Positions 1 through 8,777 of a stretch of 64,000 nucleotides of DNA are shown piece after piece (within the stretch, counting starts at the first letter, position 1; every line of letters starts with the position of its first letter). The notes under the pieces are model-generated. The model saw only the letters and a program-made list of their open reading frames with translations. It was not told the DNA's origin and ran no database searches. Origin of the DNA: Aphrocallistes beatrix (taxonomy: Eukaryota > Porifera > Hexactinellida > Sceptrulophora > Aphrocallistidae). The stretch spans positions 4,087,184 through 4,151,183 of the forward strand of contig OY725500.1 of NCBI GenBank assembly GCA_963281255.1. The letters are read 5' to 3'. A program made the position numbers and the translations under genes.

Positions 1-6
1 TTTCAG

Positions 7-1912
7 CTACCCATACCTTCCTCCTGGTTTGGGGACTCAGAGTAGGCCATACCTCTCGCAAGCACTCTGGTTAGGCTGTGGCCAAGCTGGGCTCAAAATT
101 TGGCTACCTTTATATCCCCATGAGGACCCACGGAATCCTACCTACCTTTCAAAATGGATAATGCTGACCATTTACTCCCGTGTTCTACCATTGTCGATTT
201 CTTTTGAAGATGGAACGGTTGCGGGTGTAGATTGCGACCAACAATATTACGACAAGATCAAGAGAATGGTGGCCTATTCGATTCCGCGAAGAAACACACA
301 ATTAACTGTATCACTGATCCTGAAACAATTATTGAAACGTAACCTAGCAAGTCACGCAATGCGTATCACCTACTCCTGTGCAGACCTCCCACATTTCGAT
401 TACATCTTAGAGCACTTGATTCATACAGTGCTGGAGGAAGAAGCAGCACAAGGCAGTCCCACGCCAAACGCTCTCCTGCCTAATGTTATCGAGTTAGTAC
501 GCCCGTTTCCTAACTTTATTAAAATCGTCGGTGAGTGTGCACGTAAGACAGAGATAGCAGTGTGGACGTATTTGTTCGGAGCAGCCGGCAAACCGAAAGA
601 ACTCTTCGAACAGGCGATGGAGAAAGGCAATCTTGAGATTGCGGCTAATTACCTCCTGATCGTGGAGACGATAGAGCAGCCAGCTGTTGCATTCAGACTC
701 GTGCGACGAATTCTGAACGCTTGTCTCGAAAGCAGCAACTGGACCTTGTGCGTAAACCTGATACGATTCATTAAATCCATCGCGAAAAATGAGCTCCCTG
801 AATCCCCCATCTCTCCTAAGGTGTCCCTGCCGATAGGAGCGTTCGTGTCTTCGGAGAGCAAAGAGGGACCCGTTGTTCCTCCGATTTCCACTCCAACCAA
901 GGTGTTACCGCAATATCCCACTGTACAGCCACAGTCACAGCTGAGTGAGGAGAAAAAGATGCCTCGACCTCAATTCACATCCGCTCTCGACCTGAAAGAT
1001 GAGGAAGATATTGTGGAGAAAGTGTTGACTAGGCACTCACGACGTCTGCTCACGAATTTGAACTTGCGCGAGTTAGCCGCATTCTCGACACATTTAAACT
1101 TCTCGCTCGTGAAGTGGCTTAAGAATGAGAATTATTTTAATATTAAAATCGAGAGCTACTCCAATGCCCTAACACAGTTGCACACTCACTTCCGATGGCC
1201 GCTACCCGGACATAGAACAGCCAGTCCCGACTCTCAAAAGCATTCCTCTAACGAATCAAGTGACTTGGAAGTAATCAGTGAGAGAGATAACGACACTCTC
1301 TCACTGACATCATCCGTCTCCACGAAGCATGTACCGTTGCAGAGCAAGGCTGCTTCTGCTTACAGTTTGCCCAAAATAGGATCACGTCTCACGACAGGGG
1401 ATCTGGAACAAATAGAGATCGACACGTATCTAGATAGTGAAGAGAACTTCTCTGAATTGTTGGAAGAGAGTAACAATAATTCGCCCGATCTGAAACGTAG
1501 TCAGAAGGAGATAAAGTTTTTCCAAGAGATATTCGTCACAGCGAACAGCTACGAATGGTACATACTATTCTCCATTTTGTTACAAGATAAACACAGCCTG
1601 GTGGAAACGATCTCTTTCATTCTACGGTCCGCTGAGCAGATCGGGCAGACACGCGTAAAAAACATTTCCGAGGGGTTACAAGACATTAGCATTTGGGCAT
1701 TAGATAATTGTAGCGGTTATGTTGAGTTTCTTTTCGGAATGAAAAAATTGCTCGAGTCAATGCATAATTATTTACAAGATCAAGTAATGGAAGAAACCAC
1801 GAACCGCTCAGAAGTTGGGAATGTTGTAACGAGTTCTTTAGCGGTTCCAGAAGATGCACTATCTCCAAAGACACCCGATTATGATTCTTCCAGCTCTTGT
1901 GTGCTATCGTAA
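7..1912 (+). CDS. RIC1: RIC1, C-terminal part (Rab6 exchange factor subunit), 5' truncated
   Basis: RIC1 pairs with RGP1 as the guanine nucleotide exchange factor for Rab6 at the Golgi. The open frame runs into the window edge. The first six bases (tttcag) look like a 3' splice site, so the visible part is probably the last exon, read from base 8 in frame for 634 residues. Recognition rests on the RIC1 domain: a WLxCGxxGLKxWLPL-like stretch at the start, then a helical segment around residues 95-260 with LPHF..ILE, VLEEEA, CARKTE..VWTYLF and a NLEIAANYLLI-type repeat. After about residue 270 the protein becomes a low-complexity Ser/Thr/Pro and acidic region, and a conserved helical patch returns near 490-590. 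No ATG start belongs here. The next gene is convergent (minus strand), 273 bp away. Family assignment is firm; the N-terminal beta-propeller lies outside the window. Confidence 0.85.
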
Positions 1913-2185
1913 ACAGCAAATCCTCTTATCATGATGGAGTTAATATATTCTTCTGATTAATGATTACATATTTTACTTGTTACTATGTATCCTAGAGCTA
2001 AGTATGTTATCCGTAGCTATCTTTCATACATTCATGAATTGTGATATACTAGTAGTATTTTGTGGGAGTTTAAAAAGGGGAAATGTATCCTTTTACGGAA
2101 GATTACCGAATGAAATATTTTGCTCTAATCAATGATTTACGAAAAGTAATAAGAAAAATAATACTAATAATCAGAGAGAATATGA

Positions 2186-3499
2186 TTAATTTTTGTCACT
2201 AGATTGTTTGTAAGCTCTCTTTAGTTCGACCCTCTTTGTAATTCTTTCTACCATCTCTTCATGACTCGCTCCTTTCGGGACTTTCAAATCTTTTATTGGC
2301 TTATGATTTTGCTTTGAGAATGACACATCATTATTCACAATTCCACCCATTGATGAGAGAGGGAAATTCGTATCAGGATCAAAAGTAAAATTATACCTTT
2401 CAACATCCTCTTTTGCGAAATTTGACGGGTCAAAGCATTCCAGAATACAGTTCAACATTTGCTGCTCCAATGACTTATTTAACCACATCTTCTGGAAGTG
2501 TGTATAAACGTATAAAAGTTGTTTCGAATCTAATTCCCAGTTTACATCCTCGTAACCTGAATCGTAAAGAATTAAATTATCTGGACTGGCCGGGAAGATG
2601 TTCGGTTTAGCTTTACACGATTCAACATCGAACAGATAGTCAATTAGATCAGGGGATTCTTTCCCCGCTCCTATCAGAGTTAGAAAACTCACGATATACC
2701 TTACCTGGTGCCAGAGGAACGATCTTGCGGTTATAGTTATCTCGTAGATTTGGTGACTTAAAGGGGACCCCGGGTTAATGTTACGAATGCGAATTTTATG
2801 AATTGTCCGTCTAAAGTCCTGAATTTTTGACTGATCCATCCGACACATATTCCTGAAATCGTGGAAACCTTCCAATTTGGACGCAGCTTCTTGCATTTTT
2901 TCGATGTCGAATATTCCTTTAGGAAAGAAGTATTTATAGGTGCGATGGAGACAGGAAAAGCGAGCCGAGAAATCTATCGGCACTGGAGACCATGCGATTA
3001 CCCGGATATCTTGTGGTAATTGACTATGCATCATCTGTGCGTAAGGTAACTCCACTCGATTGGCATCCTTTTCAAGGCATTCCACCGTCTTTATTAGCCC
3101 CACCCCCTCATCTAGATTGCTTCTCACATTCAATGACACAACCTGGCCTACTGCACTCACTCCTTTATCAGTGCGACCACATCGCGAATAGTTGCAGCTA
3201 TCCTTATCCGCGATTAGATTGCATTTGACGAACGCTTTGAAAAGTTTCGCTTCGATTGTATTTGTTGTGCTTGGTTGAGACACGAATCCACTGTAATTGT
3301 GACCGAGATAGGCGATTCTTAGTGCTACATGTCTCTGGTTAAATTTTGAAAAGTCGAAAGCTTTTTTCATCTTTTTCGGAACATTCGTTTGAAGATCAGT
3401 TTCGTCTGGAGATAATTTTCGCTTCATTATCAATCTGGGTGGTAGTAATTTAGCGCGAAACTGGCCCAAGACTCGGAGAAAACTCTTAAATATTGGCAT
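2186..3499 (-). CDS. PUS3: tRNA pseudouridine synthase 3 (PUS3/Deg1)
   Basis: PUS3 converts U38/U39 in the anticodon stem-loop of many tRNAs to pseudouridine. The single-exon protein has 437 residues, close to the family's usual 440-480. The TruA-fold landmarks are present: VALRIAYLGHNYSGF near 58-72 with the PUS3-like SQPSTTNTIE stretch after it, the catalytic CGRTDKGVSA with Asp111, a DIRVIAWSPV strand, FSARFSCLHRTYKYFF, and the FLWHQVRYIV helix. The C-terminal VLYD/FENV-like motif appears as LILYDSGYEDVNW, typical of PUS3 rather than PUS1. The Lys/Arg-rich first 50 residues may be a nuclear signal. The ATG at 3499 was chosen because it is the first in frame; a second Met at residue 25 is an alternative. 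Confidence 0.93.
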   Translation of the reverse strand: MPIFKSFLRVLGQFRAKLLPPRLIMKRKLSPDETDLQTNVPKKMKKAFDFSKFNQRHVALRIAYLGHNYSGFVSQPSTTNTIEAKLFKAFVKCNLIADKDSCNYSRCGRTDKGVSAVGQVVSLNVRSNLDEGVGLIKTVECLEKDANRVELPYAQMMHSQLPQDIRVIAWSPVPIDFSARFSCLHRTYKYFFPKGIFDIEKMQEAASKLEGFHDFRNMCRMDQSKIQDFRRTIHKIRIRNINPGSPLSHQIYEITITARSFLWHQVRYIVSFLTLIGAGKESPDLIDYLFDVESCKAKPNIFPASPDNLILYDSGYEDVNWELDSKQLLYVYTHFQKMWLNKSLEQQMLNCILECFDPSNFAKEDVERYNFTFDPDTNFPLSSMGGIVNNDVSFSKQNHKPIKDLKVPKGASHEEMVERITKRVELKRAYKQSSDKN

Positions 3500-3665
3500 A
3501 AATATCCAATAATTCAGTCAAATATAAAATTCAACGGATTGATTAAGTTAGTGAATGCTAATAGGATATATAATAAACCCTTTAGCAGTATCTGAATTGA
3601 AGTTGGATGTATATATAGGGCATAGAGAGGCACTAAGTTCTGGGAGGCTAATCACATCGTTACTT

Positions 3666-3737
3666 CGCTTTTTTGTCTAATGGTATGATACATGATTTGG
3701 GTTTATGAGGTTCCAGGTTCGATCCCTGGGAAAGCAA
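3666..3737 (+). tRNA. tRNA-Pro(UGG), possibly degenerate
   Basis: A 72-nt cloverleaf can be drawn. The acceptor arm CGCTTTT pairs with GAAAGCA at six of seven positions, with C1-A72 unpaired. The D arm starts GTCTAATGGTATGA, as in eukaryotic proline tRNAs. The anticodon stem is CATGA/TTATG around loop TTTGGGT, giving anticodon TGG. The T arm is CCAGG-TTCGATC-CCTGG, a perfect five-pair stem. The internal promoter boxes (A box in the D arm, GGTTCGATCC as B box) are intact, and a T-run lies about 28 nt downstream. The open first pair and an A discriminator where eukaryotic tRNA-Pro normally has C suggest either a decaying copy or an unusual gene. Confidence 0.6.
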
Positions 3738-3809
3738 CTACTAATTACGATGTGTGCCATCCTCCCTTTTTAAAGTGTTTTTTTTTTCTTGAAAAATTAT
3801 TCCCTAATC

Positions 3810-3974
3810 CAGCGATTTTTAACCTTTTTTGACTGTGGACCCCCAATATCAATGTTCCTATATTCTGTGGACTCCCTCCTATTAACCGTAATACAAAATT
3901 TCGAATCCTGTGGACCCCCTGATATCTTCTGTGGACCACTAAGGGGTCCATGGACCCCAGGTTGGGAACCACTG
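3810..3974. mobile_element. 165-bp hAT-type miniature element with 8-bp TSD
   Basis: Both flanks carry the identical 8-bp duplication CCCTAATC (3802-3809 and 3975-3982). The ends are imperfect terminal inverted repeats: CAGCGATTTTTAACCT on the left and, read inward from the right, CAGTGGTTCCCAACCT, the classic hAT-type terminus. Inside, repeated TGTGGACCCCC-like motifs run through the element. It has no coding capacity, so it would depend on a transposase elsewhere. It lies between PUS3 and the caspase gene. Confidence 0.9.
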
Positions 3975-4134
3975 CCCTAATCAGACGCATATTTAATAGC
4001 CCCTATTAAATAGTATTACACTTTTTATAAGAAATCAAAACTAAAACTTGGTTGTAGAAGACAGATAAAAGATAAAAAGTACCCAAAAAAATTACACCAA
4101 AATATCCAAATTTATAAACAATTCAAAAGGTAAT

Positions 4135-5415
4135 CTACATGGGTTTAACCTTGATGTTCGGAGGGGGATGGAAGTAGAAGTTACCTCGGAGATGGTTAAC
4201 TGGTGCAGCTATTTGCTTTAGACCCTTCGAAGTCTTCTTCATCGACAGGTCATTATTCACCAGGGTCATAATGTTCATGATATGTTCTTTGTCATAATTC
4301 TCGAGCAGTAAATGGCACAGAACGTTGATGAACCAGGTCCCTTGTTCTGGATGCCTCCACGAGACGAAGCCGTGCACAGTACCATAAGCCATCAGGAAGT
4401 CGGAATTCAAAGGGAGATTTCTGGCCTCAGGAATGTTGTACTCCACCTCTCCATCCACAAATCCCTCCGTCCCTGGATCCTTTTCGGCACCTCGACAGGC
4501 TTGAATGAAAAACATTTTAGGTTTCGCAGCTAGGGTGGAACATTTCGCGACTTGAAATATATCGCATACTTTTCTTACTTCAATCTTTTCTCCATCAGTG
4601 CCATATATCAAATCTTCTCGACCATGAGTTAGTATGCAGCAGACAAAAGAATCATAACTGCTATGATCCCACGTAGATAGCTGGGTTAGACATGCAATCA
4701 TTTGGCTTGAAATCATGTCATCATAAGCAAATACTTGATATCTGAGTTTACTGAACGTCTCTACCAGTTTAACTTTATCCGATGAGGAACCTTTTCGCTC
4801 TGAGAATTCACTTGACCCAAATTTTTCATTATTGATTACAACGCATATGCCACGAGTGCCATTGAGTTGTACTGGGTATATCGGCATGCCGGGATGTTTC
4901 TGCCTAACAGGTGAATCTGGCGGTTTTGGAACTTCTTCGACGAGATTCGGTTGATTTTCTGGAACTTTGTATGGAGCAGTTTGTGGAGGAGAATAAGGTT
5001 CTATTGATTGAGGACACGTCATTTGCTTGTCAGAGCTAATATTGAATTTTGCTCTGATCAGCAAAGGCCTTTTCCCACCTACTGCCTCGTAATAGCTGGT
5101 CAGAATGTATGCAATATGAGTGTCGTTGATATAGTCGCTATATTGGTATATGAAATCTACGTTTTGCGGATGGATCAATTGAAGTTTGTAGAGATCAATT
5201 AGGAAAGCGTATGAAGATGGATAATAATGTTTAAATCGAATATTGTCTGATTCGTTGAACCCATTCGCAAAGTAGGGGCGAATTGAATCTAACGGAATTT
5301 GTTGAGAAATTTGTTTGAGGAGAGAATAGAAATTCTGACGGTTATTTTTTGTTTCCATCTTTTGATGTTCGAATAAAGCAGGAGTATCCACGTCCATGCC
5401 TTGATTTCCTGCCAT
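4135..5415 (-). CDS. caspase with long N-terminal helical prodomain
   Basis: This is a cysteine protease of the caspase family (C14), which cleaves after Asp in apoptosis or related signalling. The protein has 426 residues from the ATG at 5415. The open frame continues 6 codons upstream, but that part reads as a pyrimidine-rich tract ending in TTTTTTCAG, i.e. a 3' splice site of a 5'-UTR intron. The p20 subunit starts near residue 190 (GICVVINNEKF). The catalytic histidine is in LTHGRED (H264) and the nucleophile in QACRG (C307). The intersubunit linker holds an EGFVDGE site where Asp could be cut. The p10 part has SDFLMAYGTVHGFVSWR and the substrate-pocket GTWFI. Residues about 28-112 are helical and resemble a death-fold (DED-like) prodomain, but this is uncertain. 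A Pro-rich linker follows. The prodomain suggests an initiator-type caspase. Confidence 0.9.
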   Translation of the reverse strand: MAGNQGMDVDTPALFEHQKMETKNNRQNFYSLLKQISQQIPLDSIRPYFANGFNESDNIRFKHYYPSSYAFLIDLYKLQLIHPQNVDFIYQYSDYINDTHIAYILTSYYEAVGGKRPLLIRAKFNISSDKQMTCPQSIEPYSPPQTAPYKVPENQPNLVEEVPKPPDSPVRQKHPGMPIYPVQLNGTRGICVVINNEKFGSSEFSERKGSSSDKVKLVETFSKLRYQVFAYDDMISSQMIACLTQLSTWDHSSYDSFVCCILTHGREDLIYGTDGEKIEVRKVCDIFQVAKCSTLAAKPKMFFIQACRGAEKDPGTEGFVDGEVEYNIPEARNLPLNSDFLMAYGTVHGFVSWRHPEQGTWFINVLCHLLLENYDKEHIMNIMTLVNNDLSMKKTSKGLKQIAAPVNHLRGNFYFHPPPNIKVKPM

Positions 5416-5977
5416 TGAGCTGAAAAAAGACAAACAGAAAATAAAGGCAATTTAGGTTAACAAAAGTTGAATAGTAATATTAAAAGGAGAATACTGATAG
5501 CTTGAAATTGATCCGAAGTGAATATTCAGTCTTATATGAACATAAACTGTATACGTATAACGATCAGTTCTGACCTCATATGGGCAAGTTCTCAACCATT
5601 TTGGGCCAAAATTAGATAAATATGAAACATTATACTTCTTTTGCCTCAAAAGATTGCCATATATGTTAATAATCCACAGGTTAAGAAACGAAATACTAAA
5701 ATGAAATTAGAGTTTAAAAAAGCGGTGAAAGATAAATTTTTCAATAAAGAATGTTACATTTCTCATAAGAAATTCTAATAATCAAAACAGTATTAATATT
5801 AATTTCCATACAATTAAGTGTTTCAAATAGTGTTTACAATGACGAGTTTAATCTGTATATGACTAGCTGTGTCAGATCAAGGCAACTATTCCTATAAGGG
5901 AGCCTACTAACTATCAAGCACCTAGAATCGATTCATAAATTTAGTAAATACAATTTTTTAAAACACAGAAACTTTTC
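5416..5977. other. intergenic: caspase 5' leader and SLBP-like 3' flank
   Basis: The stretch holds a probable 3' splice acceptor for a caspase leader intron (minus strand, ending at 5422). Beyond that it is AT-rich sequence without a convincing gene. The short open frames here have no recognisable content. Confidence 0.5.
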
Positions 5978-7342
5978 TCAGACATCTTCAATTAGGACAA
6001 GTTCATTCTCCATTTGCCATTGCTGTCCTGGAATGTCGAATTCTGGCGTGCGTTCCTTACGCATAGGAGGAGGTGTGATGGGGCTGGTAACCCGATCCCT
6101 AGGTAGGCTGCTCACACTCCTGGGGCGTCCGTATGGGGAGATATGTCGGTGAGAGCGAGAGTGTAAGTGGAGAGAATCGTTCGGACTGTCGATCGGACTC
6201 CATGAGATATTCGTGTACGACCTCTGGTCATGACTGTTCCGAACATACTCACTCTTTCCTCTGCCACGAGCTGGGCTAACAGGTGGACGTTTCATTTTGT
6301 AGCGTAAATCGTCTTTTCTGTGAAAATTCGCTTCTCTCGATGGATGCGAGAAGCGAGGTCCATAATCTTTAACGTAAGAGACTTTCCTCTCAACTCTTGG
6401 AGATTCGTGCTCAAAGTCTTGACTGTGAGAAAACGCCTCGTAATTTGACTTCTTTTTATAAGTGTGGTGCGGGTACTTACTGTGGTGGTAAGGAGTGGTA
6501 GCGGATCGTTTGTATTTGGGGCTGCTGTCATAGACGAGCTTACGAATACGTGGCGGGGAGGTGGGTGAATAAGAACGTTTTCGTTTCCGTTCAATTTTCT
6601 TTTCGTAGAAAACTTCTTTCTTTGGTGAGAGCTTTTCAAAATATTCTCCCGACTCAATGCTATCCGATTCAATAGGCGAGGAAGGTGTGGGCGATTTCTT
6701 AGGTTTATGATGAAACTTTGGGGGTGACTGTTTCTCTGGTATCCACACAGGGCTTGGAAGAGAAGGTGTCCCAGGTACTTCCCATTGTCTAAGCTGGTGG
6801 ACCCATTTTTTCACAGTTTGCATCCAAGATTGGGTGTCCGTCTTCATATATTTATTGGGAGTCTGGGGCATATCGGTTATTCTCTGATCCTTGTTTATAA
6901 ACATGGAATATCGCGTGTAGGCATAGCTTGCCTTTGCGATATCGATTTGACCTTGACGTTTTGAGATCGTTTTCTCATCAGTTTCGATGCCAATGTAGTC
7001 AAGAAAACTCTTTTCATCTCTCTTCTCACTTCCCTTTTCTCTGTGAATGGATTGTGAGTGGTTTGTATTAGAGGATTCCTTTTTTCGAGATGTTGTATGT
7101 CTTATTTTACCACGGGTATGGTGTGTTTTATACTCGTTCGAATGGTTGTTCGTTTCTGTGGGGTAAAAAGTCTCTCTCCATTCGTACCCTTTTTTATTTT
7201 TCGTATTTTCGTACTTGGAATAAGATTGGCTTTCATAATGTGATCTGCTATTCGTCCAGCCTTTATTGGAGTTCTCAGAATAATCTTTCTTGTAATAACT
7301 CTTGGACCCATCCGTACGATAACTCTTGCTGTTATAAGACAT
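5978..7342 (-). CDS. SLBP-like histone stem-loop binding protein
   Basis: Stem-loop binding proteins hold the 3' hairpin of replication-dependent histone mRNAs and guide their processing and translation. The protein has 454 residues from the ATG at 7342; codons further upstream lack an ATG. Residues about 126-192 match the SLBP RNA-binding domain: a KRQGQIDIAK helix (family RRQKQIDYGK), a Tyr-rich YAYTRYSMF segment, the hallmark TPNKY motif (161-165, whose Thr is phosphorylated in known SLBPs), QSWMQTVKKW, and a final QLRQWEVPG resembling LHxWDPP. The rest is low-complexity: Ser/Tyr/Lys-rich before the domain, and Ser-Pro/Arg-rich with many SPxR-type sites after it, about 250 residues longer than in vertebrate SLBP. 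No histone gene is in the window. Domain identity is good; orthology is less certain given the long tail. Confidence 0.75.
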   Translation of the reverse strand: MSYNSKSYRTDGSKSYYKKDYSENSNKGWTNSRSHYESQSYSKYENTKNKKGYEWRETFYPTETNNHSNEYKTHHTRGKIRHTTSRKKESSNTNHSQSIHREKGSEKRDEKSFLDYIGIETDEKTISKRQGQIDIAKASYAYTRYSMFINKDQRITDMPQTPNKYMKTDTQSWMQTVKKWVHQLRQWEVPGTPSLPSPVWIPEKQSPPKFHHKPKKSPTPSSPIESDSIESGEYFEKLSPKKEVFYEKKIERKRKRSYSPTSPPRIRKLVYDSSPKYKRSATTPYHHSKYPHHTYKKKSNYEAFSHSQDFEHESPRVERKVSYVKDYGPRFSHPSREANFHRKDDLRYKMKRPPVSPARGRGKSEYVRNSHDQRSYTNISWSPIDSPNDSLHLHSRSHRHISPYGRPRSVSSLPRDRVTSPITPPPMRKERTPEFDIPGQQWQMENELVLIEDV

Positions 7343-8777
7343 GGGTCGGCTAGCTTGGTAAATGCAAAGATGTGATTTCAAAATTACATACGTATGTGTG
7401 TACAAAATGTTTGTGATACAAATATTTACATATAAACAAGATACATCATCATTTGAGTAAACACATTTTCAAGAATACTAAAAGGTAGGAGGACATTCAA
7501 ACGATTGACACTCCTTCTTTCTGTTGAAATCGGTTGAAAAAGTAAAAAGTAAAATAATTATCCTTTATATTATCGCGTAAAGCTCCGTTTCCGAATTCTG
7601 AATATCTTGCTAAATCTATTTAGAATTCATTAACCTAAGTATTGGTCTTGCGATCCAATCTTTCTTGGGCTGAGGTTAGGTAATAGTATCCTAGAGGTTT
7701 CCTTTCTTGGACACAAGCTAATACCTGAAATGTGTATTTAGAGGTATTTATCTAGAAATCAACCGGCTAATGCTACACACGATAGAAGAGTAGAAATAAT
7801 ATTATCTGTAATGAGGGAATAATTTCTGGGTAACAATTTTATTTATGAATCCACAGATTGAACAAATTAAAGTAAATTATTTTATATTTCAAAGAAACTT
7901 TTTATAAGAGAATACCTATAGAATTATGTCCAAATAGCTATCCACCATTCATGGCTGGCTCTATTGAACCATGAATTATAATTGATGAAGTCGAAATAGT
8001 TATAAAATCTAACTTAGATATAAACTATAATATCAAATATTATCGTTATAGGAAAGTAAATAATAATAATATTAATATACATTTATATAGCGCAGATTCA
8101 ATATTAATATGTTCAAGTGCATCCCGCTTTTTTCACTCTTCCATTGAGCTAATTTTCACGAGTGTCTTGTTTTTAATGAAATTTCTCCATTATGTCCCTC
8201 ATTTGGGATACATGTATCATACTTTTCTATTGCGTCCCGCCATGTCTCGCGAAATTAAACGCCGCGTCCCGCTTTTATCATGGCTCAAGTTGGCATGTAT
8301 GATAGACGCCCAACCCGGAGGGCTGGGGGCTCGACCCCGCCCCCTCCTGGATCCGAAGATGGCACAACAAAATTGTGAGCCCCTCCTAGATGCCCCATCA
8401 ATTAGCTAAAGTTCGGCGCACCTGAGCATAAGTATCAAGAGTATGCCATTAAGTTAAAATGTTGTCTGGTGATCTCGCATTGTACTTCAGCATCGATCGA
8501 AGTGGCTAGCTTTATGCATATTTGCCATCAGTTTCTAAACGAATATGAACAAATTTGGTTTTTCTGATGTTTATCACTACATTTCTGTCCCTACGAACTA
8601 CCAACTTATACAACTGATTATTCAAGAGCAAATGAAAGGAAAAAGCACACACTCTACACAGGAATATTCAGAATGTAAATCTCCTGATTCAATACATCCT
8701 AATTACTGATGTTCACACCTAAAACCTATGTAACCATGCAAATATGTCTGAGCAAACAATGTAAACTAATCAGGCAA
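7343..8777. other. intergenic, AT-rich with one GC-rich patch
   Basis: No gene is seen in this 1.4-kb region. Around 8225-8380 the base composition jumps to GC-rich, with CCCGCC and GGGGGCTCGACCCC runs and an 80-codon open frame that resembles nothing I recognise. This is probably a fragment of a repeat. Confidence 0.5.

Noticed and set aside
5416..5433. Six extra N-terminal codons of the caspase
   Set aside because: They translate a polypyrimidine tract plus CAG splice acceptor and contain no ATG.
8167..8409. 80-codon open frame in a GC-rich patch
   Set aside because: The composition change explains the lack of stops; it has no conserved motifs and no splice or promoter context.
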